Source of the DNA: Diphasiastrum complanatum
Lineage: Eukaryota; Streptophyta; Lycopodiopsida; Lycopodiales; Lycopodiaceae
Direction: 5' to 3'
Assembly: GCA_029204225.1 (NCBI GenBank)
Contig: CM055107.1
Span: 8,363,472 to 8,427,471, forward strand
DNA: 64,000 nt
The position numbers were made by a program, and so were the translations under genes. Below the pieces are notes generated by a model. It searched no databases. It had not been told where the DNA came from and saw only the letters and a list, made by a program, of their open reading frames with translations. Positions 13,932 through 25,300 of the stretch are shown in pieces (position 1 is the stretch's first letter; every line of letters starts with the position of its first letter).

Positions 13932-15610
13932 GCACTTGATCTTTGTGAGAATTGGTTCTCCCTTGCATTCTTGAACTTGACAAAGACATCATACACTTCA
14001 TCCTTGCTCTTTAGTAGATAGATCCAACAAAATCTACTAAAATCATCAATGAATGTTACATACATCTTAGCTCCACTATTGCTAATTGTAGTAGATCCAT
14101 GAATATCCGAATGTACAAGTTGAAAAGGCTTTGTAGATCTAGAAATAGATCTAGTATAAGGTAGTCTATGTGACTTAGACAAAGCACAAGACTCACAAAC
14201 ATGCTTGTCATTACTTAAGGAACTTGGAAGACCAATCACAACCTTCTTCCTTGCCATTACCTCCAATGACTTGAAGTTGAGGTGTCCCATCCTTTTGTGC
14301 CAAACCTCTTGATTAGAAATTTGCTCCCTTGAAACACATCCAATTTGGTTAGCAATAACACAAGCATCAAGTTTGAGCAACTTCCCTTGCCTTTTACCTT
14401 TTCCAATCAAGACATCCTTCCTTTTGATCAAACAAGCATCTCCATCAAACTCCACCTTGAGGCCCTTACTTAGCATTTGACTCACACTAAGCAAATTCTT
14501 GGTAATATATGGGATAAACAAGACATCCTCCAAATGAACATTCCTATTTGTAGAGCGAGAAATAGGAATTGTGCCAATCCCTTTGATTGCACACTCACCA
14601 TCATTGGCCGTGTAGATCACCCTCTTGTCATCTCCATATGCCAACAAAGAAGTGAAGTACTCTTTGTGAAAGGTCATGTGTGAACTTGCTCCACTATCAA
14701 TCCACCAAGGATCTAGATCTCCATCATTAGCAAGCATACATGAAGACATCACAAAAGCATCATCATTTGCATCATGCACATCCAAACCATCCTCATCAAG
14801 AGTAAGATTACCTTGCTTGTCTCCTTGATCTCTCTTCTTCTTGTAGCACTCACTTGCAAAGTGTCCTTTGATGCCACAATAGAAGTACTTGAGCTTTGAT
14901 CTATCCTTCTTTTTGCCACTTGAAGAAGCATCCACTTGATCTTGCCCTTTAGACCACTTGCTTTTGGTTTTGCCCTTGCATTTGCCCTTTGTAAACATAG
15001 CATCCTCTTGAAGTGTCGATGTAGATCCACCTCTTGCTTGAAGCCTATATTCCTCATTGATCAAGATCTCTTGAAGATCCATCAAACCTGGCAAAGTCTT
15101 TTGAATAGCAATACTTTGAACAATGTTAGCATGAGCATCCAACAAGCCATTAAGAATCACTTGAATAAGCTCTCCTTCCTTAATACTTTCATCTATGCAA
15201 GCTAACTCATCATTCAATGCTTTCATTCCCAGAACAAAAATACTTGGACTTTCTTCATTCTTTTGCAAACAAGAAAAGATTTGCCTTCTTAGAGTCAAAA
15301 CTCTAGAAGTAGACTTGGATTCATAAAGCTTCTTCAATGAATTCCAAGCTTCCAAAGATGATGTGCACTTACCAACTTCCTTGAGAAGTTCATTGGTAAC
15401 ATTCATCTTTATCATGTGTAGAGCCTTCTTGGCCCTCTTGTCATACCTCAATTGATCTTGTTGTGTTGCTGGTCTCTCCTCCAAACCTACAACAATATCC
15501 AAAACATCATTCATCACAAGAAGTGACTCCATCCTCACTTTCCATAATGAATAGTTACTTGAGGTAAGCCTATCATTGGCTTCCAACATGACTCCAATTG
15601 AGGTTGCCAT
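13928..15610 (-). pseudogene. gag-pol: copia gag-protease-integrase N-terminal polyprotein (560 codons open)
   Basis: The start MATSIGVMLEANDRLTSSNY is the usual copia gag N-terminus, so the 15610 start is well supported. UBN2-type capsid follows (NELLKEVGKCTSSLEAWNSL, SRVLTLRRQIFSCLQ), then a zinc knuckle YFYCGIKGHFASEC whose first Cys is replaced by Tyr. Protease has DPWWIDSGASSHMTF. Integrase HHCC has WHKRMGHLNF and CESCALSKSHR, and the first catalytic Asp is in LVHSDIHGS. The frame ends FSQRSSA-stop after a one-base deletion. Apart from the knuckle and this frameshift, it is one of the best-preserved polyproteins in the window. Confidence 0.95.
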
Positions 15611-16197
15611 GTAGCAATGAACTGATCTTCTCTTTCAACCTGTTTCAATGCACAAAGAACTCCTTTGAACAACAACAAATGCTTTCAAAAGAAATCACCA
15701 AGATTTGAAACTATCTCACAAATTCTCTTCTAGCACTTATCCAAGCAAATCAACACATAGAATCATGGAATCTTGATCAATCTATGATCTATCCTCAATA
15801 TAATGACTTTTGCCACTTCCTAAGATTGAAACACACTCAAATGAAGTCCAGCAACCTCACTATCTAGAGATCCAATCAAAATTAGGGTTTTGACAAAATC
15901 ACAAAAAATTGACTATTCCAAATCTACATGCAAATGCTGAAAATTTAATATGCAATCTATAAGCCACCACTTAGGCTGAACCAATGATCCAAAACTCGGC
16001 CAAATCCAGCATGTGAATTCAAAAAACGGAATTGAACAAGTATATTGACCTATTTAGTGTTTTGATCTACAAAAGATCCAATTTACAAAAGCAAAAAATC
16101 CGATTTTGGTGTAGAATCCTCTCTAGCATGCTCTAGACTTGATATCTTCACCAAATCATTGATAGATCTAATTTCCTCTTTCATAACCTGAAATACA
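15611..16197 (-). other. copia A leader between PBS and gag
   Basis: Non-coding leader, strongly similar to 47.5-48.06 kb in copy 2 (shared words TGTTTCAATGCACAA, CCTTTGAACA). No upstream open frame of note. Confidence 0.8.
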
Positions 16198-16210
16198 AGC
16201 TCTGAGACCA
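16198..16210 (-). promoter_or_regulatory. Primer-binding site, variant
   Basis: On the minus strand it reads TGGTCTCAGAGCT, one base off the initiator-Met PBS TGGTATCAGAGC. It touches the LTR end directly, which fixes the LTR boundary at 16211. Confidence 0.8.
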
Positions 16211-16860
16211 TGTGAAAGATTTCAGATCCTTAAGATTCAATCTACTTGAATGATCTTTGGTTAGAATGAGAAATACACTACCAATTTCACCAATGTAGAA
16301 AAATCAGCATCTACACACAATTTGAGATGCAAAAACTACTAGAACTTCATCAAACCTGAATGAAATGATTATGTACTATTGCTGTCTATACAAAACCAGC
16401 AAGCTACTGTATTTCACACGTGTGGATCCAAAAATAACAAATATAGATCATTCTACACATAGAATTGCAAGCAATCACCAAGATAGTGCACCAATGGATA
16501 GTAGAACCCAAGAGAACCATGTATAAGCATGAAATGAGATAGAGAAGAGAGAAGATGACTCTCTCCACGAGTTACATCCTTTTATAACAGGTCCAAACCC
16601 TATTTGGCCACTTGGCTTTCCCACCAAAATGCTAACCCTACCAATTTTGGGTCTAGATTCAATGTACCCAACTTATTCAAATTGAATCTACTCAAACTCG
16701 CATTCTATCTTTCCCACACTTTCAAAAAGTGTTTATTCAAATGAAATTTAGACTAATGAACTTTGAAAAGTCAACCTCTACGTCTAAAACAAGTTTTGGC
16801 CTCAATATGCCAAATATGGAAATATTGCAAAATGTGATGAAACTAGTTGAATCTTTCACA
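16211..16860 (-). repeat. 5' LTR of copia A copy 1 (650 bp)
   Basis: It is bounded by TGTGAAAGATT at 16211 and AATCTTTCACA at 16860, an 11-bp terminal inverted repeat with canonical TG...CA ends. It matches the 640-bp LTR of copy 2 at 48070-48709. The outer flank is AACCG, and the matching target-site copy on the 3' side is lost. Confidence 0.92.
16578..16587 (-). promoter_or_regulatory. TATA box in copia A LTR
   Basis: On the minus strand it reads TATAAAAGGA. Copy 2 keeps it as TATAAAAGT (48437-48445). The position, mid-LTR and followed by the part next to the PBS, suits a retrotransposon promoter. Confidence 0.65.
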
Positions 16861-17189
16861 AACCGCACTTATAGAAGAGTTCAAATCCAAAGACGCAGAC
16901 CCACAAGTTGAAAAAGTCAAAAATCATCCACAACACGGTGTAACCTCTTACTTCAAGGAGCATACACTAGATGAGGTAGAAGTAGTGTTACTAAGGCCCA
17001 AAACATTGGATGATGAATATCTCTCTTCTTTCCAAACTCCTACATTTGGTAGACCTGCTAAGGTCAAAAGCCTCTCAATTTGGCTTACTGAGGTGAGAAA
17101 GAACGCATTGCAATAATAGGTTATGACATGGTCAATCATGAGTTAATCGATATAAAATAGGGTCTCCACCAACTTGGGTACCTATGTAT

Positions 17190-17600
17190 ATAAGGTAATG
17201 TCATTTGGATTTGTGCAACATACCTCACATCTTAATCCAAAGAGTTATGAGTTATGTCTTCAAAAAATATCTCCAAAAATTCCTAGAAATATTCTTGAAT
17301 GGCCTATGTGCACACTCCCTCTATATCAAACATTTACATTGTTTAGAAAAAGTGCCAAATCAATGTCGCTTGTATGGCATATCACTCAATCTTGCAAAAT
17401 GCAAGGCATAGTGCTAGAACATGTTATCTCAAGACATTGTATTGCTACTGATTGAGAGAAGATCAAGGCAATAATTTATTTGCCCAAATCTGAGATTGTG
17501 CATGAAATCTTAGAGTTCATGGAACATTGCAATTGTTATCAGAGATATATATTATTACATGTTAAGTTATCCAAACCGATCTATCGCATACAATATTTAG
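17190..17600 (+). pseudogene. Highly decayed gypsy RT fragment
   Basis: Over several frames the + strand shows RVMSYVFKKYLQKFLEIFLNG, NQCRLYGISLNLAKCKA, VLEHVISRHCIATD and KAIIYLPKSEIVHEILEFM. These are gypsy RT thumb-region motifs (compare CQIWVTHGIVLGHIISRNG in gypsy I). The catalytic YxDD is gone. Its left end is lost just beyond the copia A LTR. The stretch at 16861-17189 may be the same element but carries no clear motif. Confidence 0.75.
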
Positions 17601-18119
17601 CCATTGCAAAACACTAGTTAGTACTGATTTGCAATGAGGAGACGTCAAACTGAGTTGATAAGGTGTTAGCAAATTGGAAAGAGTTAAAATTGATATACAT
17701 CTACTAGTGCAAATTAGTCGGTAGTCATTTGATGAATGATTAAGGATGTATCATTCTAAACATCAATTTCATATTTTGTTGAATAGTGTGTATTTTTTAA
17801 AATTCATAAGTATCTCACAAAGATTGACTAAAAAAAATTAGACTCGTACGTACTTAGTGAAAGATAATAATTTTGAAATTGCATTTTCTTTCTCTTTGAT
17901 TGAACATCCTTTTAATGCCACTAGAAATAAATGCCACACAAATGAACACATAAATTAAAATCATTTTATTCAGTAATATAATGGTTTCTATTGTTTTTTT
18001 TTAAGGCAATAGTAGTTGTTGTAACAGGTGTGCCAATAATGAGATTTTGAAACATACAACTTGTGGTATGCAATGAATGCCAATATGTACTTGTGTAACC
18101 TATTGATAGTCACATATAT
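17601..18119. other. No recognisable gene
   Basis: AT-rich DNA with no protein motif, LTR boundary or repeat that I can recognise. Confidence 0.5.
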
Positions 18120-18123
18120 TGAA

Positions 18124-18545
18124 TCACATCCTTGACACATCAATTTTGCTCCTTTGAAAAAATCCATGGAGGATTTGCAACGCTTGGCCTAGACTTGTGA
18201 GAGAATGTGTCTCATTTCTCTCAATTCCAATAGTATGTTTTGAGTTGTCACCAAGCTGTACAATTTGAGAGTGGGTGTATGATTGATAGTCTTTAAACCA
18301 GTCTTTGTGGTGAGTCATATGTTGAGTTGCTCTCGAGTCTAGGTACCAGGAATTGATATCCTGATTTTCTTCGACCTTGGTCAAGGAGGCTGCTTTATCT
18401 TCATTTTGGAGCTGGATCGAAAAACTAGCTGAAGTAAAATTTGCTTGTTGTTGGAACTGCTTCTTTTTCTCATTGTTAAATTTTAGAGTTTTGCAGTCCC
18501 TTGTCACAAAAGCCACATACTTCCAAGTACAATGACTTTTCTAAT
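18124..18545 (-). pseudogene. copia zinc knuckle-protease fragment
   Basis: The minus-strand frame starts MAFVTRDCKTLKF, preceded by CTWKYVAFVTRDC (a broken CX2CX4HX4C knuckle). It contains INSWYLDSRATQHMTHHKDWF, the copia protease active site with DSG changed to DSR. It resembles the protease region of copia G (WYLDNGATQHMTVSN, 20.15 kb) in the opposite orientation, so the two are probably relatives. It stops at 18124 without integrase. Confidence 0.82.
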
Positions 18546-19182
18546 TAGGTGACAATCATTCAATGTAATTAATATACGGATGAAATCTATAAATAGATCA
18601 TCCAAGCACAAAGTAGTGATTGCTCCGTCTATGAGACACATTATTTGAGCCTCTCAATTACACCGTCATTTTAGGTTGTAATTGCTATTTGTATTGTGCT
18701 TCAGTGTAATATAGCAACAACACGTTTTTATCTGTGTACAACATAGATGAATGCTTGTTGTGATTGAATGCACTTTCATTGCTGTTTGATCGCGCTTGTT
18801 TACTCACTCTGATCAGAACACGGAGGTCTACGACTCCTCAATTTTTGATCAGACGATGGTTGTCTTTGACGTCTGAGGAACTCGCGATATCATATTGCTC
18901 TTCCATTTATTTCAGAACTATACTTCACATTGAATCTGATTTCAATAGTATCACACACAAACCATCTCTAATTTCTTCGGTGGATTGTACTCTTGTTTTA
19001 GAGTATGAATTAATTTTTAAGATCCTGTTGGCCAATCAGAACATTGAAGTTGTGATTACATTTAGCATAAGCTATCTATTAGACTGTTTTTGCATTTAGC
19101 AACCAATTAGAACGGGAGAGCTGTTCCGCAATATTTCTGCTCTCTTCTCCGTTCATGTTCTTCTATCTCCCTTGCCCCATCA
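18546..19182 (+). repeat. 5' LTR of copia G (left edge uncertain)
   Basis: It ends CCCCATCA just before the PBS. The start is not defined because the other LTR is absent. The left limit given is simply where the minus-strand copia fragment ends. Confidence 0.6.
18588..18596 (+). promoter_or_regulatory. TATA box in copia G LTR
   Basis: TATAAATAG is a close match to the plant TATA consensus, about 590 bp before the LTR end. Confidence 0.65.
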
Positions 19183-19185
19183 GAT

Positions 19186-19198
19186 TGGTATCAGAACG
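19186..19198 (+). promoter_or_regulatory. Primer-binding site of copia G
   Basis: TGGTATCAGAACG differs by one base (A for G in CAGAGC) from the initiator-Met PBS consensus TGGTATCAGAGC. Three bases (GAT) plus T separate it from the LTR end. Confidence 0.8.
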
Positions 19199-19249
19199 TA
19201 GTTCAAATAAACCAAGAGATTAAGTTTGTTCTATTTGTATACTGTTATC

Positions 19250-20195
19250 ATGTCTCATATAGGTAGCTTCTCATCTTCATCACTCAATGAAGCTAGAGTC
19301 ATTGACAAGTTCAATGGTTCTAACTTCTACATTTGGAAGTTAAAACTTAGAATGATGTTGATAGATAGAGATCTTTGGGATGTAGTAGAAGGTGCAGACC
19401 TGAAACCATAAGATGGTGATCAAGCAAAGGCTTGGAGGATCAAACATCAGAAGGCCTTAGCATGTATCACACTCAATCTGGCCGACTCCCAAATATCTCA
19501 TGTTATCACGTGCAAAACGTGTAAGGAAGAACTGGACTTGTTATCAAGTCTTTATGAGACTCATGATGTAACCACGAGATTACATCTTAGAAGGAAGTTA
19601 TTTACTCTTAGCATGTCTAATTCTATTGCCATCACTTCTCACATCAATAGCTTCAAGTCCCTATTAGATCAGTTATCAGTTGTAGGATGTTCTATTCAGG
19701 ATGATGATGTCGTTATGATCTTGGTTTTTTCTCTTCCAAAGTCATATGGACACTTTGTGGTGATGATCTCCACACAACCCGACCTCACTCTTCAAAAGGT
19801 GATCGGTCATCTTCTTCAAGAAGAAATGCGGAGAAAGACTAGCAGCCTGTTCATCAAAGACAAATCCATGGCTCTATACACCAAGAAGAAAGACTATTCC
19901 AAGGGCAAGAATCAAGTGCAACAGCAACAACAGAAGCCTCACACTCAAGGTGAGCATGGTGGATCACGCAAGGCTTTTTTGCAGATATTGCAAAAGAGCT
20001 AATCATGACATCAAGGAGAATCGCATCAGGATCTACAACGAGACAAAGAAGCAACAACAACAACCACAGCTAGACTCCTCCAACACGACCGAATTTAAGG
20101 AGCAAGACACACACTTGTTAATGGCTTACAACAGTAGTGAAGACTGTGATAACTGGTACCTGGACAACGGCGCTACCCAACACATGACTGTTAGC
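19250..20195 (+). pseudogene. gag: copia G gag and protease start
   Basis: The start MSHIGSFSSSSLNEARVIDKF fits a copia gag better than the upstream Met at 19226. Motifs include GSNFYIWKLKLRMMLIDRDL and LWDVVEG, then a TAA stop at 19409. The gag continues in further frames (LSSLYETHDVTTRLHLRRKL, LPKSYGHFVVMIS). A Gln-rich linker follows, and after a frameshift near 19980 a damaged knuckle (CRYCKRANHDIKENR, His retained, last Cys lost). Protease begins with NWYLDNGATQHMT (DSG changed to DNG) and is cut at about 20195. Confidence 0.88.
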
Positions 20196-20198
20196 AAC

Positions 20199-21018
20199 TG
20201 TGTTAACACAGAGACAATAAAAAAGAAAGAAATAAAAGTCCGTGGCATGTGTTTTGTGAGACCACGTATGAGTATGTGTCAATAAACTTCAGCCATGGCA
20301 TGTGTTTTTTAAGTCCATGAGTAGAAGCTTAAATAATAATAAAATAGCTTAAACTTAGATTTAGAACTTAGACTTAGAAAACTTAAGATTAGAAATATTT
20401 TATCTTAAGTTTTCCTAAGTTAAGAAATTTGAAGTTCTAAATCCTAACTTAGAAGTTCTAGAAAGGCTAGAAACAGATTAGTCCCATAAGTTAGTAGATA
20501 CTTATGGAAGGCCCTCCTTGCCATAAAAGGAGAGGTATTTGCATTGTAAACAACACTTTTGAGATTTAGCTATCTTGCTCTCTATTTTGGAGAATTATCA
20601 TTCTATTTCATTTGTGTTCCCTTTGGAAAGGTGCATAGCTTGAGGGAAGGTGCTCGGGCTCTTGCCTCCTTTTCATCGATTTTATTGTGGCATGTTCATT
20701 ATTGCTTATTTGCTTAGTATTAGCCACAATCTCATTTTATTACCCTTTGGGTGTTAAGTAGAATTTAGATTAATCTTCTTGCTAGTTGGGAAGCCTTAGC
20801 AAGACTTTTGTATTTCTTAAGTAAGTGGCTAGTTGGGTACCGTCTTAGCCACCCCATTTGTTTCTAAGTACTAGTTGTGAAGCCTTAGTACTCCATTTAG
20901 TTGTTGTTTTTATTTTGCTAGGAAGCTTGTGGAAACTTACAAAGTGGACGAACCTCTATATCCCTATACTACATCCGTAAGTAGGTCTAGCACTAGTTGA
21001 CTAGAAATACTTCCGACA
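20199..21018 (+). repeat. 5' LTR of gypsy I (about 820 bp)
   Basis: The start is placed at TGTGTTAACAC where copia G homology ends. The end is CTTCCGACA one base before the PBS, giving TG...CA. The start could be 2 bp later (TGTTAACAC). A promoter-like CCATAAAAGG lies at 20521. A strong hairpin sits at 20359-20444. Confidence 0.75.
20359..20444 (+). repeat. Imperfect inverted repeat inside gypsy I LTR
   Basis: The left arm, about 20359-20391 (GATTTAGAACTTAGACTTAG then AAAACTTAAGAT), pairs with the right arm, about 20403-20444 (ATCTTAAGTTTTCCTAAGTT, ending GAAGTTCTAAATC). A 10-12 nt loop separates them, and a bulge sits in the right arm. It lies upstream of the CATAAAAG box. It may be a remnant palindrome or a small foldback insertion. 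Confidence 0.8.
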
Positions 21019-21019
21019 T

Positions 21020-21037
21020 TGGCGCCGTTGTCGATTT
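21020..21037 (+). promoter_or_regulatory. Primer-binding site of gypsy I
   Basis: TGGCGCCGTTGTCGATTT begins one base after the LTR. It belongs to the TGGCGCCGTTGCCGGGG class common in plant gypsy elements. Confidence 0.85.
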
Positions 21038-21820
21038 TTAAGTATTTTTTTACCTAGCTTCTTCTACTTTTTCTTTTGTTTTTTTGCTTCTGTGTTGTAT
21101 GTTTGCTTGTGTGCTTGTCTCTATCTACCAACAAACAACACACGTCGTCTCTCCAAGTCCTACACAAGCTGCGGAGCAACTTCTTAAACCGGGGGGAAGC
21201 AACAAAAGAGTCAACTTGGGCATTTTCTTCAAAATAAGTGACCCAAGTGACCTTTCACACAACCAAAAATGTATATCAGAATTCGCCAGCCTATCTACAG
21301 CCCTAACAGTCCCTGATCTTTCATTTTATTACCTCCACGAATTTTGACCACGGTTAGATTTTGAGAAAACAGCCTGATATACTGTCAAAATCTCTTATTT
21401 CTCACCCAAATCTTCGTCCTAGGATTTGCCGGCTTCACTGAGGCTAGATCTCATCAAGATCAGTCCTCCAGCAGCTCCGCGAATTCTATCTCAGAGATTT
21501 TGCCCGTTTACTGTCAGAAAATCACATTTTTTTCCATATTCCCTATCTGCCAGTCAAACCTCTCTGTTAGAATTCACCATCTAGCCTAAGAATTTGTTCC
21601 CAAAGAGCACAATTTCTCTGTCCTACCCGCAAATTCTGACACTCCAATTTTTTCCCAGAAAATCTAAAAAAATCACTATTTTGACATTCAGAACTCTTTA
21701 TCAGAATTCGCGAGTATTATAGTTCAATTTATCTGCCTCTCCACGATTTCTTAGCCTGTCCGCGAATTCTATCACGACCAGAAAGACCAGTTTTTGTCCT
21801 ACACTATCCATTCTACAAGC
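21038..21820 (+). other. gypsy I leader
   Basis: No convincing coding motif. The repeated word GAATTC(G/T)(C/G) plus GCGAATTCTATC occurs several times (for example 21478, 21711 and 21760). The N-terminal capsid seen in gypsy H (34430 onward) is absent here, so part of gag appears deleted. Confidence 0.6.
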
Positions 21821-21824
21821 AAAC

Positions 21825-22140
21825 TGCCAACCAAGTTGTCTTTGCCGCACATCAACTACCCACAATACGAGGATGCTTTATTTGTTCAAGTAAACATCCT
21901 AGTATTTGCTGTCCAGATAAACTCCGCTTTTTTCCAGCTTGTGAAAATTGTGGTCTTCGACATCACATGAAGGACTGCCCATCCTGATCTAAGCCAGCCG
22001 CTCCTGTTTGTTCAGTGCAAGTAGAAATCTTACCAATCAAAACACATCCTGCTTGGGTCTTGACTCGGACACAAACCCAACGCCAAGCCCCTACACTTGC
22101 TCCCAGCAAAACTCAACCGCAGGCTGCCCCTCCAAGTGAC
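21825..22140 (+). pseudogene. gag: gypsy I gag C-terminal zinc-knuckle region
   Basis: The + strand reads QVVFAAHQLPTIRGCFICSS, then a first knuckle CFICSSKHPSICC and a second CENCGLRHHMKDC, a stop, and VCSVQVEILPIKTHPAWVL. The minus-strand fragment at 43.74-44.12 kb has the same protein with CFICSGKHPSIHC and CENCGIEHHVKDC. Both belong to one family. Confidence 0.85.
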
Positions 22141-22439
22141 TATTCAACCCCGATAGTTTATCCTCACCCATCTGAAGAAATTCGGTTGCATCATGAGTAT
22201 CGCCAACAAATCTGCAATGCCGACCAACAATCTTTCTCTTCTCATAAAGTACCTCACAAGCCCTTTGAAAGCAAAACCCTTGAAGGTACCGAAGTTTGGG
22301 GAGATTTACTACAAGCCAATGTCACTCTTCCCTTCCATGTACTCTAGAAGCATGCTGGCCAGTGGAAACAACAGATCCAATCCAATACCACCACCACTAT
22401 TGACGAGTTGTCTGAAATGCCCTTACATCTAACCAATCC

Positions 22440-22780
22440 ACTCAACGAATGAGGCAACATCAAAATCCCAGCTACCCATCATCAATCCTGTGAAGTTTTA
22501 ATAGTATTCGATGGAAGTTCCGGGGTTAATATCAGTTCCACATCCCTCATGATGGAATGGAATCTGAGTGACAAGCTAGCCAAATCTACTTGTCAGCTTC
22601 GGATGGCTGATCAAAGTGTGGTCCGACCTACCGGTTTCCTTCCGCACGTGCTAATCAAACTAGGAGGTCTCAAGTTTTCTGTTGATCTCGTAGTACTTGA
22701 TATTCCCAATAATGCCTATTCTTATGAATTACTACTTGGTTGTCTGTGGCTCACCCAGTGCACGAGCCGTTCATGACTGG
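22440..22780 (+). pseudogene. gypsy I aspartic protease
   Basis: HQSCEVLIVFDGSSGVNISS carries the D-G-S-S-G active-site variant typical of the protease in this gypsy lineage. It is followed by VVRPTGFLPHVLIKLGGLKF and YELLLGCLWL (flap and C-terminal motifs). A stop at about 22450 and a frameshift near 22770 break the frame. It is in the same frame as the RT that begins at 23836. Confidence 0.82.
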
Positions 22781-23835
22781 AGCAAAGGCCGAGTCACTTT
22801 TGAAAATCGTGACAATTCTGTCACCATTGACTCAACGGGTAAACTCAAACCTGCACACATCCATGACGAGGGATCCTCAACCACCAACTCAATATTTGAG
22901 CCATACCAGTCCAGCCACGAAAAAGGTCATTATGTTAAATTTACTGATATCATAAACTGGAGTCACAGCCTAGCTACCATTGATTGTGTGAATGCCGATT
23001 ACTGTGCTCAGCATCAGGATAATTGTACCTCTCCACTCCCGATCGATCACGACCAATTACCTGATCTGGATACACCTATCATCAATATCAATTTTATTGA
23101 TATTCTTCCACACCATGATGAATTACTAAATGTTGATTTATTTATTGATGACGAGAACGTCTTACAAATTCAGAATTGACCAGAAGATATGGACATTTTG
23201 ATATTCAGATCCTCAACTATATGGAAGCACTCCCACCTAGGACCTATCCGCAACATGCTTCCAAGGTGGAACCAGTTGCCAGGGTTGCAATTGAAAAACC
23301 TGAGACAAAATTCTATCGACCCAAATGCCCACACTATCCATGGGATCTCTGTGAGGAGGAAACTATCTTTTAAATTGATGACAAGATCCTCCATGACATA
23401 CCAACTGTCCCTCATCCACGCACCTCTCCACCACTGAAACCTCAACCACGTGGTCATACTATGAAAGAGAAAATGAAAAAACCACTTCAAATTTAACCGC
23501 CGGGTGAACTCACCATTGTTCGAGAAGTTCCTGAGATTGCCTCTAGTCCTACATCAGTCCCCGAAAAATTCCAAGCACCATCCCGACAAGAGAAATGCAA
23601 GGCTCCCCTCGAATCTCTAGCCCATGATGTTCCTGCATACTTTAAGGACTATACAATCGAGGATGTCACAATCCAATTACCCCAAGCTCAACATGAGCCA
23701 ACTGGTAATTCACCCTATGAAAGCCCTGCACAAACCATAACCCTTTCCCTGAGTGATCCAAATGAAACCAACAAATATCTTGTCCACGTCGGAGCTCATC
23801 CCAATCGTGAACAACGCAGACGACTTGAAAAGCTC
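22781..23835 (+). pseudogene. gypsy I protease-RT linker
   Basis: The shifted frame at 22697-23179 reads VHDWSKGRVTFENRDNSVTI and then a low-complexity acidic region (DHDQLPDLDTPI). A stop at 23177 is followed by Pro-rich sequence in other frames up to RT. No catalytic motif is expected here in intact relatives. Confidence 0.7.
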
Positions 23836-25149
23836 ATGCGAAAATATCGACATGTCTTTGCCTGGACCTATAAAGACATGAAAGGCATCTCACCCCAAGT
23901 AGTTGTGCATTGTATCCCGCTTAAACCGGGTGTGAGACCCACTGCGAGTCGTCCATACAGATGCAATCCCATCTATAAGGCCAAGATCAAAGAAGAATTA
24001 CAACACCTCTTAGATGCGGGATTTATCTATGAAATTGAGCATACTGAGTGGGTCTCCCCAATTGGCATCGTCCCCAAGAAAAATGGAAAACTCCGCATTT
24101 GTGTCGATTTTAAGAAATTTAACGCCGTCACTGAACATGATCATTTTCCATTACCTTTTGGAGAATCCATCTTAGAAAATCTAGCAGGAGATGAGGCTTA
24201 CTCCTTCTTAGATGGCTTTAGCAGATACAATATGATCCAAATCGCTGAAGAGGATCAACAAAAAACCGCGTTTGCCACAGAATGGGAAACCTTCTGCTGG
24301 AAAGTCATGCCTTTTGGTCTCTACAATGCTCCTAGCATCTTCCAACGTGTTATGCAAGCAGCCTTTTCTCAACAAATGGGTGATACCTTAGAAGTTTACT
24401 TGGACGATTTAGGAGCACATTCTGAAGAAATACGCCATCTGTCTGTGCTCGAAATTTTTTTTATCCAATATCAACGCTTCGTCATCTCTCTTAATCCTGA
24501 AAAATGCCAAATTTGGGTAACCCATGGTATTGTGTTAGGACATATTATCTCACGAAATGGCATTGCCACTGACCCTGAAAAGATCCTTATCATTCAAAAT
24601 CTACCGGAACCACGTATGATACGTGAAGTTTATTCCTTCCTTGGCCATGCCAACTACTATCGGTGCTTTATTTTCGATTTCGCTAACAAAGCACGCTTAA
24701 TCTACAAAGTAGTTGTAGTTCCCAAATGGACGGATGAACAGCGCGTCACTTTTAATCAGCTCAAAGAAGCCCTTACCAATGCACCCATCCTCCGAGCTCT
24801 TGATTATTCTAAATAATTCTATGTGCATACCGATGCATCCAAGTATGCCATTGGAGCAGTGCTCACCCAATCGGGAGAATTAAAAAAAGACTACCCAATT
24901 CGTTTTCTTAGTCGACAATTGATACCTGCTGAAGTCAATTATACCACTACCAAACGCGAAGCCTTGGCAATGGTATATGCGGTTCAGAAGTTTTGCCATT
25001 ATCTTCTAGGAAAAGTCTTTGCGTTCTTCATTGATCATCAAGCACTGTTGTATCTCATCAACAAGACCTGCACGACAGGCCGTATTACTAGATGGATTCT
25101 ATTATTCCGAGAATTTGAGTTTAGGATCGTGGTTCATAAGGGAGTTTAG
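23836..25149 (+). pseudogene. pol: gypsy I reverse transcriptase and RNase H (one internal stop)
   Basis: RT motifs in order: IPLKPGVRPTASRPYRCNP, EWVSPIGIVPKKNGKLRICV, YSFLDGFSRYNMIQIAEED (first catalytic Asp), FCWKVMPFGLYNAPSIFQRV, LEVYLDDLGAHSEE (YLDD) and GHIISRNGIATDPEKI. A TAA at 24814 separates RT from RNase H, which is in the same frame: YVHTDASKYAIGAVLTQSGE, TTKREALAMVYAVQKFCHYL and FFIDHQALLYLIN. All main catalytic residues are present. Together they would copy the element RNA and remove the template. Confidence 0.93.
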
Positions 25150-25300
25150 CATTTTTTTAGCAAACCATCTATCCTGAATTCCTAACCTTCCTACCTCTGA
25201 TCAAGGCATCAACGATGATTTACCAGATGTAATCCTTTTCCAAGTTGACTCTACACCTGTATGGGCTAAGGAAATTATCGAATATTTAACTTCAGGGCAG

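Larger units (their letters stand above)
13110..16860 (-). mobile_element. Ty1/copia element, family A copy 1 (5' LTR to start of RT)
   Basis: On the minus strand: 5' LTR (16860 to 16211), PBS, leader, then gag-protease-integrase in nearly open frames, ending at the first residues of RT at about 13110. RT, RNase H and 3' LTR are absent. Copy 2 (46.7-48.7 kb) has the same LTR, leader and gag. A third fragment (31.67-32.18 kb, + strand) has the integrase C-terminus. Confidence 0.92.
18546..20198 (+). mobile_element. Ty1/copia element G, 5' portion (LTR, PBS, gag, protease start)
   Basis: It runs from a 5' LTR ending at 19182, through a PBS at 19186 and gag, to the protease active site near 20155-20190. 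There gypsy I's LTR begins. No 3' half was found in the window. Gypsy I most likely inserted into this element, and the far side was later lost. Confidence 0.85.

Noticed and set aside
16198-16210. Fragments such as CTCTGATACCA considered as tRNA gene ends
   Set aside because: All sit next to LTR ends and are primer-binding sites; no cloverleaf can be drawn around them.
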